A stretch of DNA of 64,000 bases from Methylobacterium amylolyticum (GTDB taxonomy: Bacteria > Pseudomonadota > Alphaproteobacteria > Rhizobiales > Beijerinckiaceae). Of this stretch, positions 50,663-59,937 are shown piece by piece (within the stretch, counting starts at the first letter, position 1; every line of letters starts with the position of its first letter). The notes under the pieces were generated by a model, which saw nothing but the letters and a program-made list of their open reading frames with translations, did not search any database and was not told the DNA's origin. Position numbers and translations under genes: made by a program. The stretch covers positions 36,867-100,866 of the forward strand of contig NZ_JAUYZI010000025.1 in NCBI RefSeq assembly GCF_030700245.1, given 5' to 3'.

Positions 50663-51928
50663 ATGGCAGCGACGGCGGCACTCCGCACGGACGACGCGCG
50701 CGCCCCCGCGGCGCCGGCCTTCCCCCCGCCGCCGGTCACCGCCCGGCCGATCGACCGGGCGGCCTGGATCGCCGCCTACCGGCACGTGCGCGCAGAGACC
50801 GAGCGCCGGGCCGCGCCGCTGTCGGCGGAGGACCAGCAGGTCCAGTCGATGGAGGATGCGAGCCCGACCAAGTGGCACCGGGCGCACGTGACGTGGTTCT
50901 TCGAGCAGTTCCTGCTGCGGGAGCACCTGCCGGGCTACCGCATCCACGACGAGCGGCTGCACTACCTGTTCAACTCGTACTACGTGGCCGCGGGGCCGCG
51001 GCAGCCGCGCACGCAACGCGGCCTGATCACGCGGCCGACGCTCGACGAGGTGACCGCCTACCGGGCCCACGTCGACCGGGCGGTGGAGGCGCTGCTGGGA
51101 CAGGCGGCCGACGGCACGCTGGAGGCGGTGCTGCCGATCCTGGAGATCGGGCTCTACCACGAGCAGCAGCACCAGGAGCTGTTGTGGACCGACATCCTCC
51201 ATGCCTTCGCCCAGAGCCCGCTCGGGCCGGTCTACGACGCCGGCTGGCGCTTCCCCCGGGCCGTATCCGAGCCCGGGCAGGTCGAACTGCCCCGCGGCAT
51301 CGCCCGGATCGGGCACGCAGGCGACGGCTTCTCCTACGACAACGAGTCTCCGCGCCACGAGACGCTGATCCAGCCCGGCCGGATCGACCGCGGGCTGGTG
51401 ACGAACCGCGACTGGCTCGCCTTCATGGCCGACGGGGGCTACGCCAAGCCCGAGCTGTGGCTCTCCGACGGCTGGTACGCGAGCCAGCGGGACGGCTGGG
51501 AGGCGCCGGGCTACTGGCGCCGGGAGGGCGGGGACTGGGCGACGATGACGCTCGGCGGCCTCCGCCCAATCGATCCGGACGCGCCCGTCACCCATGTCAG
51601 CTACTACGAGGCCGACGCCTACGCCCGCTGGGCCGGCCGGGTACTGCCGACCGAGTTCGAGTGGGAGACCGTCGCCGCCGGCCTGCCCGACGCGTTCGGC
51701 CTCGTGTGGCAATGGACGCGCAGCCCCTACGTCGCCTACCCGGGCTACCGGCCGCTGCCGGGGGCGCTCGGCGAGTACAACGGCAAGTTCATGGCCAACC
51801 AGTTCGTGCTGCGCGGCTCGTCGGTCGCCACGCCGGAGGGCCACGCCCGGCTGCCCTACCGGAACTTCTTCTACCCGCACCAGCGCTGGCAGTTCACCGG
51901 GGTCCGGCTCGCCGACCCGCAGGCCTGA
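50663..51928 (+). CDS. egtB: Ergothioneine biosynthesis sulfoxide synthase EgtB
   Basis: A 421-residue non-heme iron enzyme that joins hercynine to a thiol donor with O2. The N-terminal DinB-like part shows the iron-binding histidines in SPTKWHRAHVTWFFE and EIGLYHEQQHQELLWTD (HxxxH). The C-terminal formylglycine-generating-enzyme fold has VTHVSYYEADAYARWAGRVLPTEFEWE, VWQWTRSPYVAYPGY and LPYRNFFYPHQRWQFTGVRLA. The Pro-rich first 25 residues look disordered. The ATG at 50663 is preceded by GGAGAGGGA. The methyltransferase gene follows after 28 bases. Confidence 0.95.
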   Translation: MAATAALRTDDARAPAAPAFPPPPVTARPIDRAAWIAAYRHVRAETERRAAPLSAEDQQVQSMEDASPTKWHRAHVTWFFEQFLLREHLPGYRIHDERLHYLFNSYYVAAGPRQPRTQRGLITRPTLDEVTAYRAHVDRAVEALLGQAADGTLEAVLPILEIGLYHEQQHQELLWTDILHAFAQSPLGPVYDAGWRFPRAVSEPGQVELPRGIARIGHAGDGFSYDNESPRHETLIQPGRIDRGLVTNRDWLAFMADGGYAKPELWLSDGWYASQRDGWEAPGYWRREGGDWATMTLGGLRPIDPDAPVTHVSYYEADAYARWAGRVLPTEFEWETVAAGLPDAFGLVWQWTRSPYVAYPGYRPLPGALGEYNGKFMANQFVLRGSSVATPEGHARLPYRNFFYPHQRWQFTGVRLADPQA

Positions 51929-51956
51929 CCCCCTCCCCCGCGCCCCGGAGTCTCCC

Positions 51957-52916
51957 TTGACCGTCAACCCGACCTTCGCCGAGGCGCTGCCGACCGACCC
52001 GGCCTTCCTGGCGGACGTGCGCGCCGGCCTCTCGGCGCCGCGCAAGCACCTCGCGCCGAAATACTTCTACGACGCCGCCGGCTCCGACCTGTTCGAGGCG
52101 ATCACCCGGCTGCCGGAATACTACCCGACCCGGACCGAGATCGGCATCCTCGACGCGCGCGGGCCCGAGATCGCGGCGCTGCTGCCGCCGGGCGCCGCCC
52201 TGGTCGAGTTCGGCAGCGGCTCGACCGCCAAGCTCCGGCGGCTCCTGCGCCACCGGCCGGATCTGGCCGCCTACGTGCCCGTGGACGTGTCCGGCGAATT
52301 CCTGGCCGATCAGGCGGAGGTTCTGCGGGCCGATTTCCCCGACCTGCCGGTGCTGCCGGTGGTCGCCGACTTCACCCGGCCGTTCGCGCTGCCGGACGGG
52401 CTCGGCGCCGCGCCCCGGGCCGGGTTCTTCCCGGGCTCGACGCTCGGCAACTTCGAGCCGGAGGAGGCCGAGGCGCTGCTGCGCCAGTTCGGCGCGATCC
52501 TGGGGACGGGGGCCATGCTGATCGTCGGCATCGACCTCGTGAAGGATGCGGGGGTGCTGGAGGCGGCCTACGACGACGCCGCGGGGGTGACGGGCCGGTT
52601 CAACCTCAACCTCCTGACCCGGATCAACCGCGAACTGGGCGGTGATTTCGATCTCGGCGCCTTCGCGCACCGGGCGGTGTTCAACGCCCAGGCCTCGCGG
52701 ATCGAGATGCACCTCGTCGCCAGCGTGGCCCAGACCGTGCGGGTCGGAGGCGACCGCTTCGCCTTTGCGGCCGGCGAGACGATCCACACCGAGAGCAGCT
52801 ACAAGTACACGCTCGCGAGCTTCGGGGCGCTGGCTCGGCGCGCCGGCTGGGAGCCCGCCACCGCCTGGACCGACCCGGCGGGCCTGTTCTCCGTCCACGC
52901 CCTGCGCAGGCGCTGA
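51957..52916 (+). CDS. egtD: L-histidine N-alpha-methyltransferase EgtD
   Basis: A 319-residue SAM-dependent enzyme that trimethylates histidine to hercynine, the substrate of EgtB. Family marks are APKYFYDAAGSDLFEAITRLPEYYPTRTEIGIL, the SAM loop ALVEFGSGSTAKLRRLL, YVPVDVSGEFL, FFPGSTLGNFEPEEA and the C-terminal ETIHTESSYKYTL. The start is a TTG at 51957 with a CGGAG site 6 bases upstream; no ATG or GTG fits the conserved N-terminus. It forms a two-gene ergothioneine operon with egtB. Confidence 0.95.
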   Translation: MTVNPTFAEALPTDPAFLADVRAGLSAPRKHLAPKYFYDAAGSDLFEAITRLPEYYPTRTEIGILDARGPEIAALLPPGAALVEFGSGSTAKLRRLLRHRPDLAAYVPVDVSGEFLADQAEVLRADFPDLPVLPVVADFTRPFALPDGLGAAPRAGFFPGSTLGNFEPEEAEALLRQFGAILGTGAMLIVGIDLVKDAGVLEAAYDDAAGVTGRFNLNLLTRINRELGGDFDLGAFAHRAVFNAQASRIEMHLVASVAQTVRVGGDRFAFAAGETIHTESSYKYTLASFGALARRAGWEPATAWTDPAGLFSVHALRRR

Positions 52917-52977
52917 GAGCGCTCTTTCGCCGAAGCGGATGCCGGTCCGGCGATAAGAGCGCGCGTGACACCGGACG

Positions 52978-54279
52978 TCAGGCCGGCAGTGCCGCCAGCA
53001 CCGCGCGGGCGGCGCGCTCGCCGTCGAGGGTCGCCCCGCCCACCGTCATCGCGCCGCCGTCGCCGAGCGCCTCGCCCGCGAGGAAGATCCGGTCGCCGAT
53101 CGGCCGGCGCAGGGCCTCCCGGGCGTCGGCGTGGCCCGGCCGCGCCACCGAGTAGGAGCCGCGGGCGTGCGGGTCGGTCCACCAGCCCGCGAGCCGGCCG
53201 GCGGTCACGGCGCCGCGCGCGTTCCCGCCGAGGATCGCGGCGAGCCGCTCGGTGGCCAGCGCCACCGCCGCGTCCTCCCCCGCCCGGCACAGGTCGCGGG
53301 CGAGGTCGCCGCCGAGATTGGCCACCGCCAGCGGCCGGCCGAACGGCGCCATCTCGAAGTACAGGGTCGCCCCGTCGCGGGCCACGGACACCGCGTCGCC
53401 GAGCGCGACCGGATCGATCCGGGCGGGATCGAGGCGCAGGGCGATCTTGGTGTAGGCGCCCATCCCGAGGCCGGCGAGCGCCGCCTCCGCCGCGTCGGGC
53501 AGCCCCGGGGTGAACCGGATCGCGCCGGCCCGCAGCACGCCCACCGGCACCGTGACGATCGCCGCCGCCGCCGCGATCGGCCCGCGCGCGGTCTCGACAC
53601 GGACGCCGTCGCCGGACCAGTCGAGACCGGTGACCGGGCAGCCGAGGTCGACGGGCAGGGCGGCGAAGTGGCGGGCGACGAGGTCGCCGTAGCCGTCGAC
53701 CCAGAGATCGCCCCCGGACCACAGCCGTCCGTAATCGGCGGCCGAGACCCGCTCGGGATCCTCGCCGAGCGACAGCCGGCTGAGCCCGGCCGCGGCGGTC
53801 TCGGCGTCGGGTCCGCCGGCCCGGGCGGCCTGGGCCAGGGAGGTGTCGGCCCCCTGGGGCACGAGCAGCGCGTCGAGCCCGGCGAAGCCGGCCCGCCGCC
53901 GCGCCCGCTCGGCCTCCGTCGCCGGGCGGCCGTCGATCACCAGGGTGCGCGCCCAGCCTTCCTGCCCGGCGAAGCGGGCGCCGGACGCCCGGGCGATCGG
54001 CGCCCAGGGATTGCGCTCGGACCAGTGGATGTACTCGGCGCCCGCGTCGAACGGCAGGTCCGCCCCGAGGCTGCGATCGGTGTAGGCCCGGCCGCCGATC
54101 CGGTCGCGAGCCTCGACGATCCGGAACGCGCGGCCGGCACGGCGCAGGACGTCGGCCGCGGCGAGACCCGCCGCGCCGGCCCCGACCACCACGACGGGAC
54201 CGGTGCGGGCCGCGGCGCGCAGGGCCGGCGCCGCCAGCAGCGCCGACCCGATCAGCAGCGCGCGACGATTCGGCCCCAT
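52978..54279 (-). CDS. Flavin-containing amine oxidase-like protein
   Basis: 433 residues. The N-terminus (MGPNRRALLIGSALLAAPALRAAA) is a Tat-like or signal-anchor segment, followed by the FAD dinucleotide motif VVVVGAGAAGLAAADVLRRAGRAFRIVEARDRIGGRAYTD and the C-terminal FAD part RPIGDRIFLAGEALGDGGAMTVGGATLDGERAA. The overall pattern (GAYTKIALRLD, PVGVLRAGAIRFTPGLP) is the monoamine/polyamine oxidase family. The substrate is not defined by sequence. It is convergent with egtD. Confidence 0.88.
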   Translation of the reverse strand: MGPNRRALLIGSALLAAPALRAAARTGPVVVVGAGAAGLAAADVLRRAGRAFRIVEARDRIGGRAYTDRSLGADLPFDAGAEYIHWSERNPWAPIARASGARFAGQEGWARTLVIDGRPATEAERARRRAGFAGLDALLVPQGADTSLAQAARAGGPDAETAAAGLSRLSLGEDPERVSAADYGRLWSGGDLWVDGYGDLVARHFAALPVDLGCPVTGLDWSGDGVRVETARGPIAAAAAIVTVPVGVLRAGAIRFTPGLPDAAEAALAGLGMGAYTKIALRLDPARIDPVALGDAVSVARDGATLYFEMAPFGRPLAVANLGGDLARDLCRAGEDAAVALATERLAAILGGNARGAVTAGRLAGWWTDPHARGSYSVARPGHADAREALRRPIGDRIFLAGEALGDGGAMTVGGATLDGERAARAVLAALPA

Positions 54280-54334
54280 GCTCCCTTCCCGGCGAGCCCC
54301 TGCGAAGACCCCGCGCCGGCCCAGCCCGCGCGCG

Positions 54335-54598
54335 TCAGGTGCGCTTCTGCATCATCGCCTTGACCTGCATGAGCTGGTCCCAGACCTGACCCGGCGACGT
54401 GCCCAGGACCTCGAAGCCGGCGCTGATGCCCCAGTAGATCCCGAAGCAGATCAGCGGCACGAGCACCCAGGCCAGCACCTCCTCGCCCCGCCGACGGCGC
54501 TGGCGGCGGCGGCGGCGCTGCTCGCGCCGGGTCAGGGGCTTCGGAGCCGCCGGATGCGCGACGGGGGTCAGGGACTCCTCGTGCAGGTCGTGGTTCAT
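54335..54598 (-). CDS. Small single-span membrane protein with an Arg-rich segment
   Basis: An 87-residue protein: an acidic start (MNHDLHEESLTPVA), a striking basic run at about 24-38 with some eleven Arg in REQRRRRRQRRRRG, then one membrane helix (EVLAWVLVPLICFGIYWGIS) and a short tail. The basic segment would lie on the cytoplasmic side and could bind nucleic acid or lipid head groups. No family is recognised. It lies 92 bases downstream of clpA on the same strand. Confidence 0.7.
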   Translation of the reverse strand: MNHDLHEESLTPVAHPAAPKPLTRREQRRRRRQRRRRGEEVLAWVLVPLICFGIYWGISAGFEVLGTSPGQVWDQLMQVKAMMQKRT

Positions 54599-54690
54599 CG
54601 GGCGCCTCCTCGCCGCGGCGCGTTCGCGTCGCGGCGGTCATAGACCGGGCGGGCTCCGTTCGGGAAGCCCGGGGACCGGACGGCGGGCGA

Positions 54691-57174
54691 TCAGGCCCGC
54701 ACCAGCGGCACCTTGGGCACAGTGCGGACGCCGCCGCCCGAGCCGCCACCGCCCTTGCCGTCCTTCGGCGTCTTCTTGCGGGCGGCCGTCCGCGGCTTGG
54801 CGCGCTTGTGGCGCTTGGCGGCGGCGGTGACGTCCTTCTCCGGCTTCGGGGTGACGGGACCCGCCGGGAACTCGAAGCCCAGGCTGTCCTTCGCCCCGGC
54901 CTTGGCCTCGGCATCCTCGGGCTTGCGCACCACCACGCGCACCGCGCCGCCGTCCTTCAGCTTGCCGAACAGCACCTCGTCGGCGAGCGGCGTCTTGATG
55001 GTCGACTGGATCAGGCGGGCCATCGGGCGGGCGCCCATCGCGTCGTCGTAGCCGTGCTCGACCAGCCAGTCGCGGGCCTCGTCGGACAGCTCGATCGTGA
55101 CGTTGCGGTCGGCGAGCTGCGCCTCGAGCTGGAGGACGAACTTGTCGACCACCTTGGCCACGACCTCCTTCGGCAGGTGGCCGAAGGAGATGATCGCGTC
55201 GAGGCGGTTGCGGAATTCCGGCGCGAACAGCCGGTTGATCGCCTCCACGTCGTCGCCCGAGCGCTTGGTCTGCGTGAAGCCGTAGGCCGACTTCGCCAGA
55301 TCCGAGGCGCCCGCGTTCGAGGTCATGATGATGATGACGTTGCGGAAATCGACCTGCTTGCCGTTGTGGTCGGTCAGCTTGCCGTGGTCCATCACCTGCA
55401 GGAGGATGTTGAACAGGTCCGGGTGCGCCTTCTCGATCTCGTCGAGGAGGAGCACGCAGTGCGGGTGCTGGTCGATCCCGTCGGTCAGCAGGCCGCCCTG
55501 GTCGAAGCCGACGTAGCCGGGCGGGGCGCCGATCAGCCGCGAGACCGTGTGGCGCTCCATGTACTCGGACATGTCGAAGCGCAGCATCTCGACGCCGAGC
55601 GAGGCGGCGAGCTGCTTGGCGGCCTCGGTCTTGCCGACGCCGGTCGGGCCGGCGAACAGGTAGGAGCCGATCGGCTTGTCGGGGTCGCGCAGGCCGGCGC
55701 GGGCCAGCTTGATCGCCGAGGTCAGCGCCTCGATCGCGCCGGTCTGGCCGTAGACCACCCGCTTCAGGTTCTCGGTCAGGTTCTGGAGCACGACCGCGTC
55801 GTCCTTCGACACGGTCTTCGGGGGGATGCGGGCCATCGTGGCGATGGTCGCCTCGATCTCCTTCACGCCGATGGTGCGTTTCCGCCGTGCCTCCGGCACC
55901 AGCATCTGCGAGGCACCGGTCTCGTCGATCACGTCGATCGCCTTGTCCGGCAGCTTGCGGTCGTTGATGTAGCGCGCCGACAGCTCGACGGCCGCCTTCA
56001 CGGCGTCGGTCGTGTACTTGAGCTTGTGGAACTCCTCGAAGTACGGGCGCAGGCCCTTCACGATCTCGATCGTGTCGGGGATCGAGGGCTCGTTGACGTC
56101 GATCTTCTGGAACCGCCGCACCAGGGCGCGGTCCTTCTCGAAGTACTGGCGGTACTCCTTGTAGGTCGTCGAGCCGATGCAGCGCAGGGTGCCGGAGGCG
56201 AGCGCCGGCTTCAGCAGGTTCGAGGCGTCCATCGCGCCGCCGGAGGTGGCGCCCGCACCGATCACGGTGTGGATCTCGTCGATGAACATGATCGCGTTCG
56301 GGTGCGCCTCGATCTCCTTCATCACCTGCTTGAGGCGCTCCTCGAAGTCGCCGCGGTAGCGGGTGCCGGCGAGCAGCGTGCCCATGTCGAGGGAGAACAC
56401 GGTGGCGTCGGCCAGGACCTCCGGCACCTCGTGCTGGATGATCTTGCGCGCGAGCCCCTCGGCGATCGCGGTCTTGCCGACGCCGGGGTCGCCCACCAGC
56501 AGCGGGTTGTTCTTCTGGCGGCGGCAGAGCACCTGGATCGTGCGCTCGACCTCGGCGCCGCGGCCGATCAGCGGGTCGATCTTGCCGTCGCGGGCCTTCT
56601 TGTTGAGGTTGACGCAGTAGGCGTCGAGCGCGTCGCCCTTCTTCTTGGCGCCGCGGGCCTCGCCCTCGTCGCTCGGCCGCTCGGCCGCGCTCTCCTCCTC
56701 GGCGCCGCGCACCGGGCGCGTCTCGGAGGCGCCGGGGCGCTTGGCGATGCCGTGGCTGATGTAGTTGACCGCGTCGTAGCGGGTCATGTCCTGCTCCTGC
56801 AGGAAGTAGGCGGCGTGGCTCTCGCGCTCGGCGAAGATCGCCACCAGCACGTTCGCCCCCGTCACCTCCTCGCGACCGGAGGACTGGACGTGGATCACCG
56901 CCCGCTGGATCACCCGCTGGAAGCCCGCCGTCGGCTTGGCGTCCTGCCGCCCGTCGCCGGTGAGGTTCGACAGCTCGGTGTCGACGTACTCGATCAGGCT
57001 GCGCTTGAGGGTGTCGATGTCAACGTTGCAGGCCCGCATCACCGCCGCGGCGTCCTGGTCGTCGACGAGGGCCAGGAGGAGATGCTCCAGCGTCGCGTAC
57101 TCGTGACGGCGCTCGCCGGCGAGCGCCAGGGCGCGGTGGAGGGCTTGTTCTAGGCTGCGTGAGAAGCTGGGCAA
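54691..57174 (-). CDS. clpA: ATP-dependent Clp protease ATP-binding subunit ClpA
   Basis: An 827-residue unfoldase for ClpP. The N-terminal Clp_N repeats (SRSLEQALHRALALAGERRHEYATLEHLLLALVDD) bind ClpS. Domain 1 has Walker A GDPGVGKTAIAEGLA near 230 and FIDEIHTVIGAG; domain 2 has GPTGVGKTEAAKQLA near 508 and LLLDEIEKAHPD. The last 70 residues add a Lys/Arg-rich then Gly-rich tail (AAKRHKRAKPRTAARKK, GGGGSGGG) not found in E. coli ClpA. It lies 37 bases downstream of clpS and is probably cotranscribed with it. Confidence 0.97.
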   Translation of the reverse strand: MPSFSRSLEQALHRALALAGERRHEYATLEHLLLALVDDQDAAAVMRACNVDIDTLKRSLIEYVDTELSNLTGDGRQDAKPTAGFQRVIQRAVIHVQSSGREEVTGANVLVAIFAERESHAAYFLQEQDMTRYDAVNYISHGIAKRPGASETRPVRGAEEESAAERPSDEGEARGAKKKGDALDAYCVNLNKKARDGKIDPLIGRGAEVERTIQVLCRRQKNNPLLVGDPGVGKTAIAEGLARKIIQHEVPEVLADATVFSLDMGTLLAGTRYRGDFEERLKQVMKEIEAHPNAIMFIDEIHTVIGAGATSGGAMDASNLLKPALASGTLRCIGSTTYKEYRQYFEKDRALVRRFQKIDVNEPSIPDTIEIVKGLRPYFEEFHKLKYTTDAVKAAVELSARYINDRKLPDKAIDVIDETGASQMLVPEARRKRTIGVKEIEATIATMARIPPKTVSKDDAVVLQNLTENLKRVVYGQTGAIEALTSAIKLARAGLRDPDKPIGSYLFAGPTGVGKTEAAKQLAASLGVEMLRFDMSEYMERHTVSRLIGAPPGYVGFDQGGLLTDGIDQHPHCVLLLDEIEKAHPDLFNILLQVMDHGKLTDHNGKQVDFRNVIIIMTSNAGASDLAKSAYGFTQTKRSGDDVEAINRLFAPEFRNRLDAIISFGHLPKEVVAKVVDKFVLQLEAQLADRNVTIELSDEARDWLVEHGYDDAMGARPMARLIQSTIKTPLADEVLFGKLKDGGAVRVVVRKPEDAEAKAGAKDSLGFEFPAGPVTPKPEKDVTAAAKRHKRAKPRTAARKKTPKDGKGGGGSGGGVRTVPKVPLVRA

Positions 57175-57211
57175 AGCTGGCCTCTGTCTGGGTGCCTACC
57201 GCGTGCGGCGC

Positions 57212-57616
57212 CTATTTCTTTTCCATAACGCACTGGAGAGGATGTTGGTGCTTGCGGGCGAAGTCCATGACCTGCGTCACCTTGGTCTCCGCCACCTCGT
57301 AGGTGAACACGCCGCACTCGCCCACGCCGTTCTGATGCACGTGCATCATGATGTGGTAGGCGTCCTCGTGGCTCTTGTTGAAGAACCGCTCGACCACGAG
57401 CACGACGAACTCCATCGGCGTGTAGTCGTCGTTCAGGAGCAGCACGCGGTAGAGGTTCGGCCGCTTGGTCCGCGGCTTGGTGCGGGTGATGATCGCGGTG
57501 TTGGCGCGATCGTCGCCCCCCGGGCCGCGCTGGCCCGCGGCCGTGACCGGCGCCCTCGGCCCGGCCGCGCCGACGCCCTGCCTGCCTGCGGTGCCCTGCA
57601 TCGGGACCTGTGTCAT
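57212..57616 (-). CDS. clpS: ATP-dependent Clp protease adaptor ClpS
   Basis: 134 residues. The conserved core begins at about residue 50 (KPRTKRPNLYRVLLLNDDYTPMEFVVLVVERFF), with the N-degron pocket residues in LLNDDYTPMEFV, then HIMMHVHQNGVGECGVFTYEVAETKVTQV and a C-terminal strand HPLQCVMEKK. The first 45 residues are Gly/Ala/Pro-rich and disordered, which in other ClpS proteins feeds into ClpA. The ATG at 57616 is chosen; 57601 is a second possible start. Confidence 0.96.
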   Translation of the reverse strand: MTQVPMQGTAGRQGVGAAGPRAPVTAAGQRGPGGDDRANTAIITRTKPRTKRPNLYRVLLLNDDYTPMEFVVLVVERFFNKSHEDAYHIMMHVHQNGVGECGVFTYEVAETKVTQVMDFARKHQHPLQCVMEKK

Positions 57617-57782
57617 GTCCGTCGCGTCGATCCCTGTCGCGGAGCGGGTGATCCGGGCCCGGTCCGCGGACCCGTCGGACCGGGCCCTCGGATCCGTCGG
57701 CGGTAATCTACAGACCGTGAGCCGACTTCGCCAGACGCCTGCGCGCACTTGTCCGCGCGCGGGCCGGCGGCGGTCACGGGAC

Positions 57783-58094
57783 TCAGGCCGAGCGCGGCCG
57801 GGCCGCCTCCGCCAGCTCGGTCCAGAGGGTCGCGTAGAGGCCGCCGAACACCGCCGAGCGCGCGGTGAAGCGCTCCGCGACGGTGCGCAGGTAGGCGGTC
57901 TGGACCGCGAGCGCGTCGGCCGGCGTGGCGGCGCTGGAGAGGCGCTCGACCGCGCAGGAGGCGTCGTCGTAGCTCTGCTTCAGGTAGTCGAACCACTCGA
58001 TCCCGATGGCCTGGGCTGTGCGGACCGAGGCACCGAAGCCGCGCAGGGCCGCGCGCCCCGGCCCGACGGGAACGGCGAAGGGGGGCTGCAACAT
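57783..58094 (-). CDS. Phasin family protein
   Basis: A 103-residue helical protein: VRTAQAIGIEWFDYLKQSYDDASCAVERLSSAATPADALAVQTAYLRTVAERFTARSAVFGGLYATLWTEL has the phasin pattern (a central TPADALAVQTAYLR helix, amphipathic ends). Phasins coat polyhydroxybutyrate granules. No PHB synthesis gene is in the window. The short length and single Cys are within family range. The stop lies 166 bases upstream (in transcription terms downstream) of clpS. Confidence 0.75.
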   Translation of the reverse strand: MLQPPFAVPVGPGRAALRGFGASVRTAQAIGIEWFDYLKQSYDDASCAVERLSSAATPADALAVQTAYLRTVAERFTARSAVFGGLYATLWTELAEAARPRSA

Positions 58095-58234
58095 GGCCGG
58101 TCTCCAGATCGGGGGCCGCGCCGGCGCGGGAGGCCGGCTCCGGCCCGGAACCGCGTGGCCGAGTTGTGTGCGCCGCAGCAGCCAGCGTCAAGCCGCGGGC
58201 GGAGCGCGCGGATCGGGCCCGCGGGCGGACCGCA

Positions 58235-58249
58235 TTAACGGGCCTGTAA
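58235..58249. promoter_or_regulatory. Partial CtrA-like box TTAA-N7-GTAA
   Basis: TTAA at 58235-58238 and GTAA at 58246-58249 have the 7-base spacing of a CtrA site with one mismatch. It lies about 105 bases upstream of the D,D-carboxypeptidase gene, whose cell-wall role would suit cell-cycle control. This is a weak call based on spacing alone. Confidence 0.3.
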
Positions 58250-58352
58250 CTGCGCCCCCCTAATCCTCTGGCGATGCGGCGGCGCCACGCCCGATGGCTG
58301 GCCCGCGAGGGATCCGCCCGGCCCGGCGCCGGTCTGACGGGGACGATCGATC

Positions 58353-59816
58353 GTGATGCGTAGCGTTGTCGGCCGCCCTCCGGCGGTTCCCGCGATCCCC
58401 GCCGCACTGCTCGCGGCCGCGGTGCTCACCGCCCTGGCCTCCCCGGCCGAGGCGCGGCGCGGGCGGCACCACCGCCCGGCCGGCGGCGGCTACAACCCGC
58501 CCTACGCGGCGATGGTGGTCGACGTGAAGAGCGGCCAGACGCTGCACGCCGTCAACGAGAACGCCCTGCGCCACCCGGCCTCGATCACGAAGGTGATGAC
58601 GCTCTACATGCTGTTCGAGCAGATGGAGCGCGGCCGGTTCGCCCTGGATTCCGACCTGACCATCTCCGCCCACGCCGCCGCCCAGGCGCCGTCGAAGCTC
58701 GGCCTGCGCCCCGGCCAGACCATCTCGGTCGAGGACGCGATCAAGGCGATCGTCACCAAGTCGGCCAACGACGTGGCCTGCGCCATCGGCGAGAACATCG
58801 CCGGATCGGAGGACCGGTTCGCGCAGATGATGACGGTCAAGGCCCACGCGCTCGGCATGAGCCGGACGCGCTACGCCAACGCGTCGGGCCTGCCGGACGC
58901 GGAGCAGATCACCACCGCCCGCGACCTGACGATCCTCGCCCGCGCCATCCAGGACCGCTTCCCGCGCTACTACCGCTACTTCCAGACCCGCGCCTTCGCC
59001 TTCCGCGGCCGCACCATCGGCAACCACAATCGCCTGCTCGGCAACGTCGAGGGCGTCGACGGGATCAAGACCGGCTACACCCGCGATTCCGGCTTCAACC
59101 TGATGACCGCGGCGAAGTCGGAGGGGCGCCAGATCGTGGCGATCGTGCTCGGCGGCAAGTCGGGGGCGAGCCGCGACCGGATCATGGCCGACCTCGTGCG
59201 CGCCAACCTGCCGCGCGCCTATGCCGGCGCCCGCCAGACGGCGCCGACCGTCGAGGTCGCCGAGCGCGCCCGCCCGGCGGTGGTCGCCGACGCGGTCTCG
59301 CGCACCCGCACCCAGGTCGCCTCGGCCGAAGAGGACGATGTCGAGACGACGAGCGCCATGAGTGAACCGCTCGACATCTCGCCCGCGCGCACCACGACCC
59401 CCGGCGGCACGTGGCGGCCCGGCCCGCAGGCCCTGCCGAAGGCGGCCCAGGCCTACGCGGGCTCCGCCGCCCCGGCGTCGTTCCCGGGTGCCGGCAAGGT
59501 GCAGGCCCGCGTCGCCTCCAACGAGCGGGACGAGGCGCCGAAGCCCGTGGGCGGCGGCCGGGTGACGCCCACCGCCTGGGTGATCCAGCTCGGCGCCATG
59601 GACGACGAGGACAAGGCGCGCTCGATGCTGAGCGAGGCGCGCGCCAAGGTCGGCGGCAGCCTGTCGAAGGCCGCCCCCTACACCGTCAAGGTCGAGCACG
59701 GCGGCGCCACCCTCTACCGCGCCCGCTTCTCCGGATTCTCCGAGCAGGACGCGGCCCAGAGCGCCTGCTCGACGCTGAAGCGCAACGGCTTCAGTTGCTT
59801 CGCCACCCGCAGCTAG
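58353..59816 (+). CDS. D-alanyl-D-alanine carboxypeptidase with C-terminal SPOR domain
   Basis: A 487-residue penicillin-binding protein of the DacA/PBP5 type. After a signal peptide (AALLAAAVLTALASPAEARR), catalytic motifs are SITK near 77-80 (HPASITKVMTLYMLFEQM), SAN in TKSANDVACAIG and KTG in VDGIKTGYTRDSGFN. A long Ala/Pro-rich linker (about 290-410) leads to a C-terminal SPOR domain (WVIQLGAMDDEDKARSMLSEARAKV, AAQSACSTLKRNGFSCFATRS). It trims peptide stems of periplasmic peptidoglycan, probably at the septum. The GTG at 58353 or ATG at 58356 is the start. Confidence 0.94.
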   Translation: MMRSVVGRPPAVPAIPAALLAAAVLTALASPAEARRGRHHRPAGGGYNPPYAAMVVDVKSGQTLHAVNENALRHPASITKVMTLYMLFEQMERGRFALDSDLTISAHAAAQAPSKLGLRPGQTISVEDAIKAIVTKSANDVACAIGENIAGSEDRFAQMMTVKAHALGMSRTRYANASGLPDAEQITTARDLTILARAIQDRFPRYYRYFQTRAFAFRGRTIGNHNRLLGNVEGVDGIKTGYTRDSGFNLMTAAKSEGRQIVAIVLGGKSGASRDRIMADLVRANLPRAYAGARQTAPTVEVAERARPAVVADAVSRTRTQVASAEEDDVETTSAMSEPLDISPARTTTPGGTWRPGPQALPKAAQAYAGSAAPASFPGAGKVQARVASNERDEAPKPVGGGRVTPTAWVIQLGAMDDEDKARSMLSEARAKVGGSLSKAAPYTVKVEHGGATLYRARFSGFSEQDAAQSACSTLKRNGFSCFATRS

Positions 59817-59937
59817 TTTTCTCATGATCCGGCGTCGCGTTCGAGGACGCCCGGACGGACAGAACCGAGATGCGCCGCGACCGGAGCCGGCCGCGGCGGA
59901 CGTTCACCTCGAAAAAATCTGACAACGCGCGTGGAGT

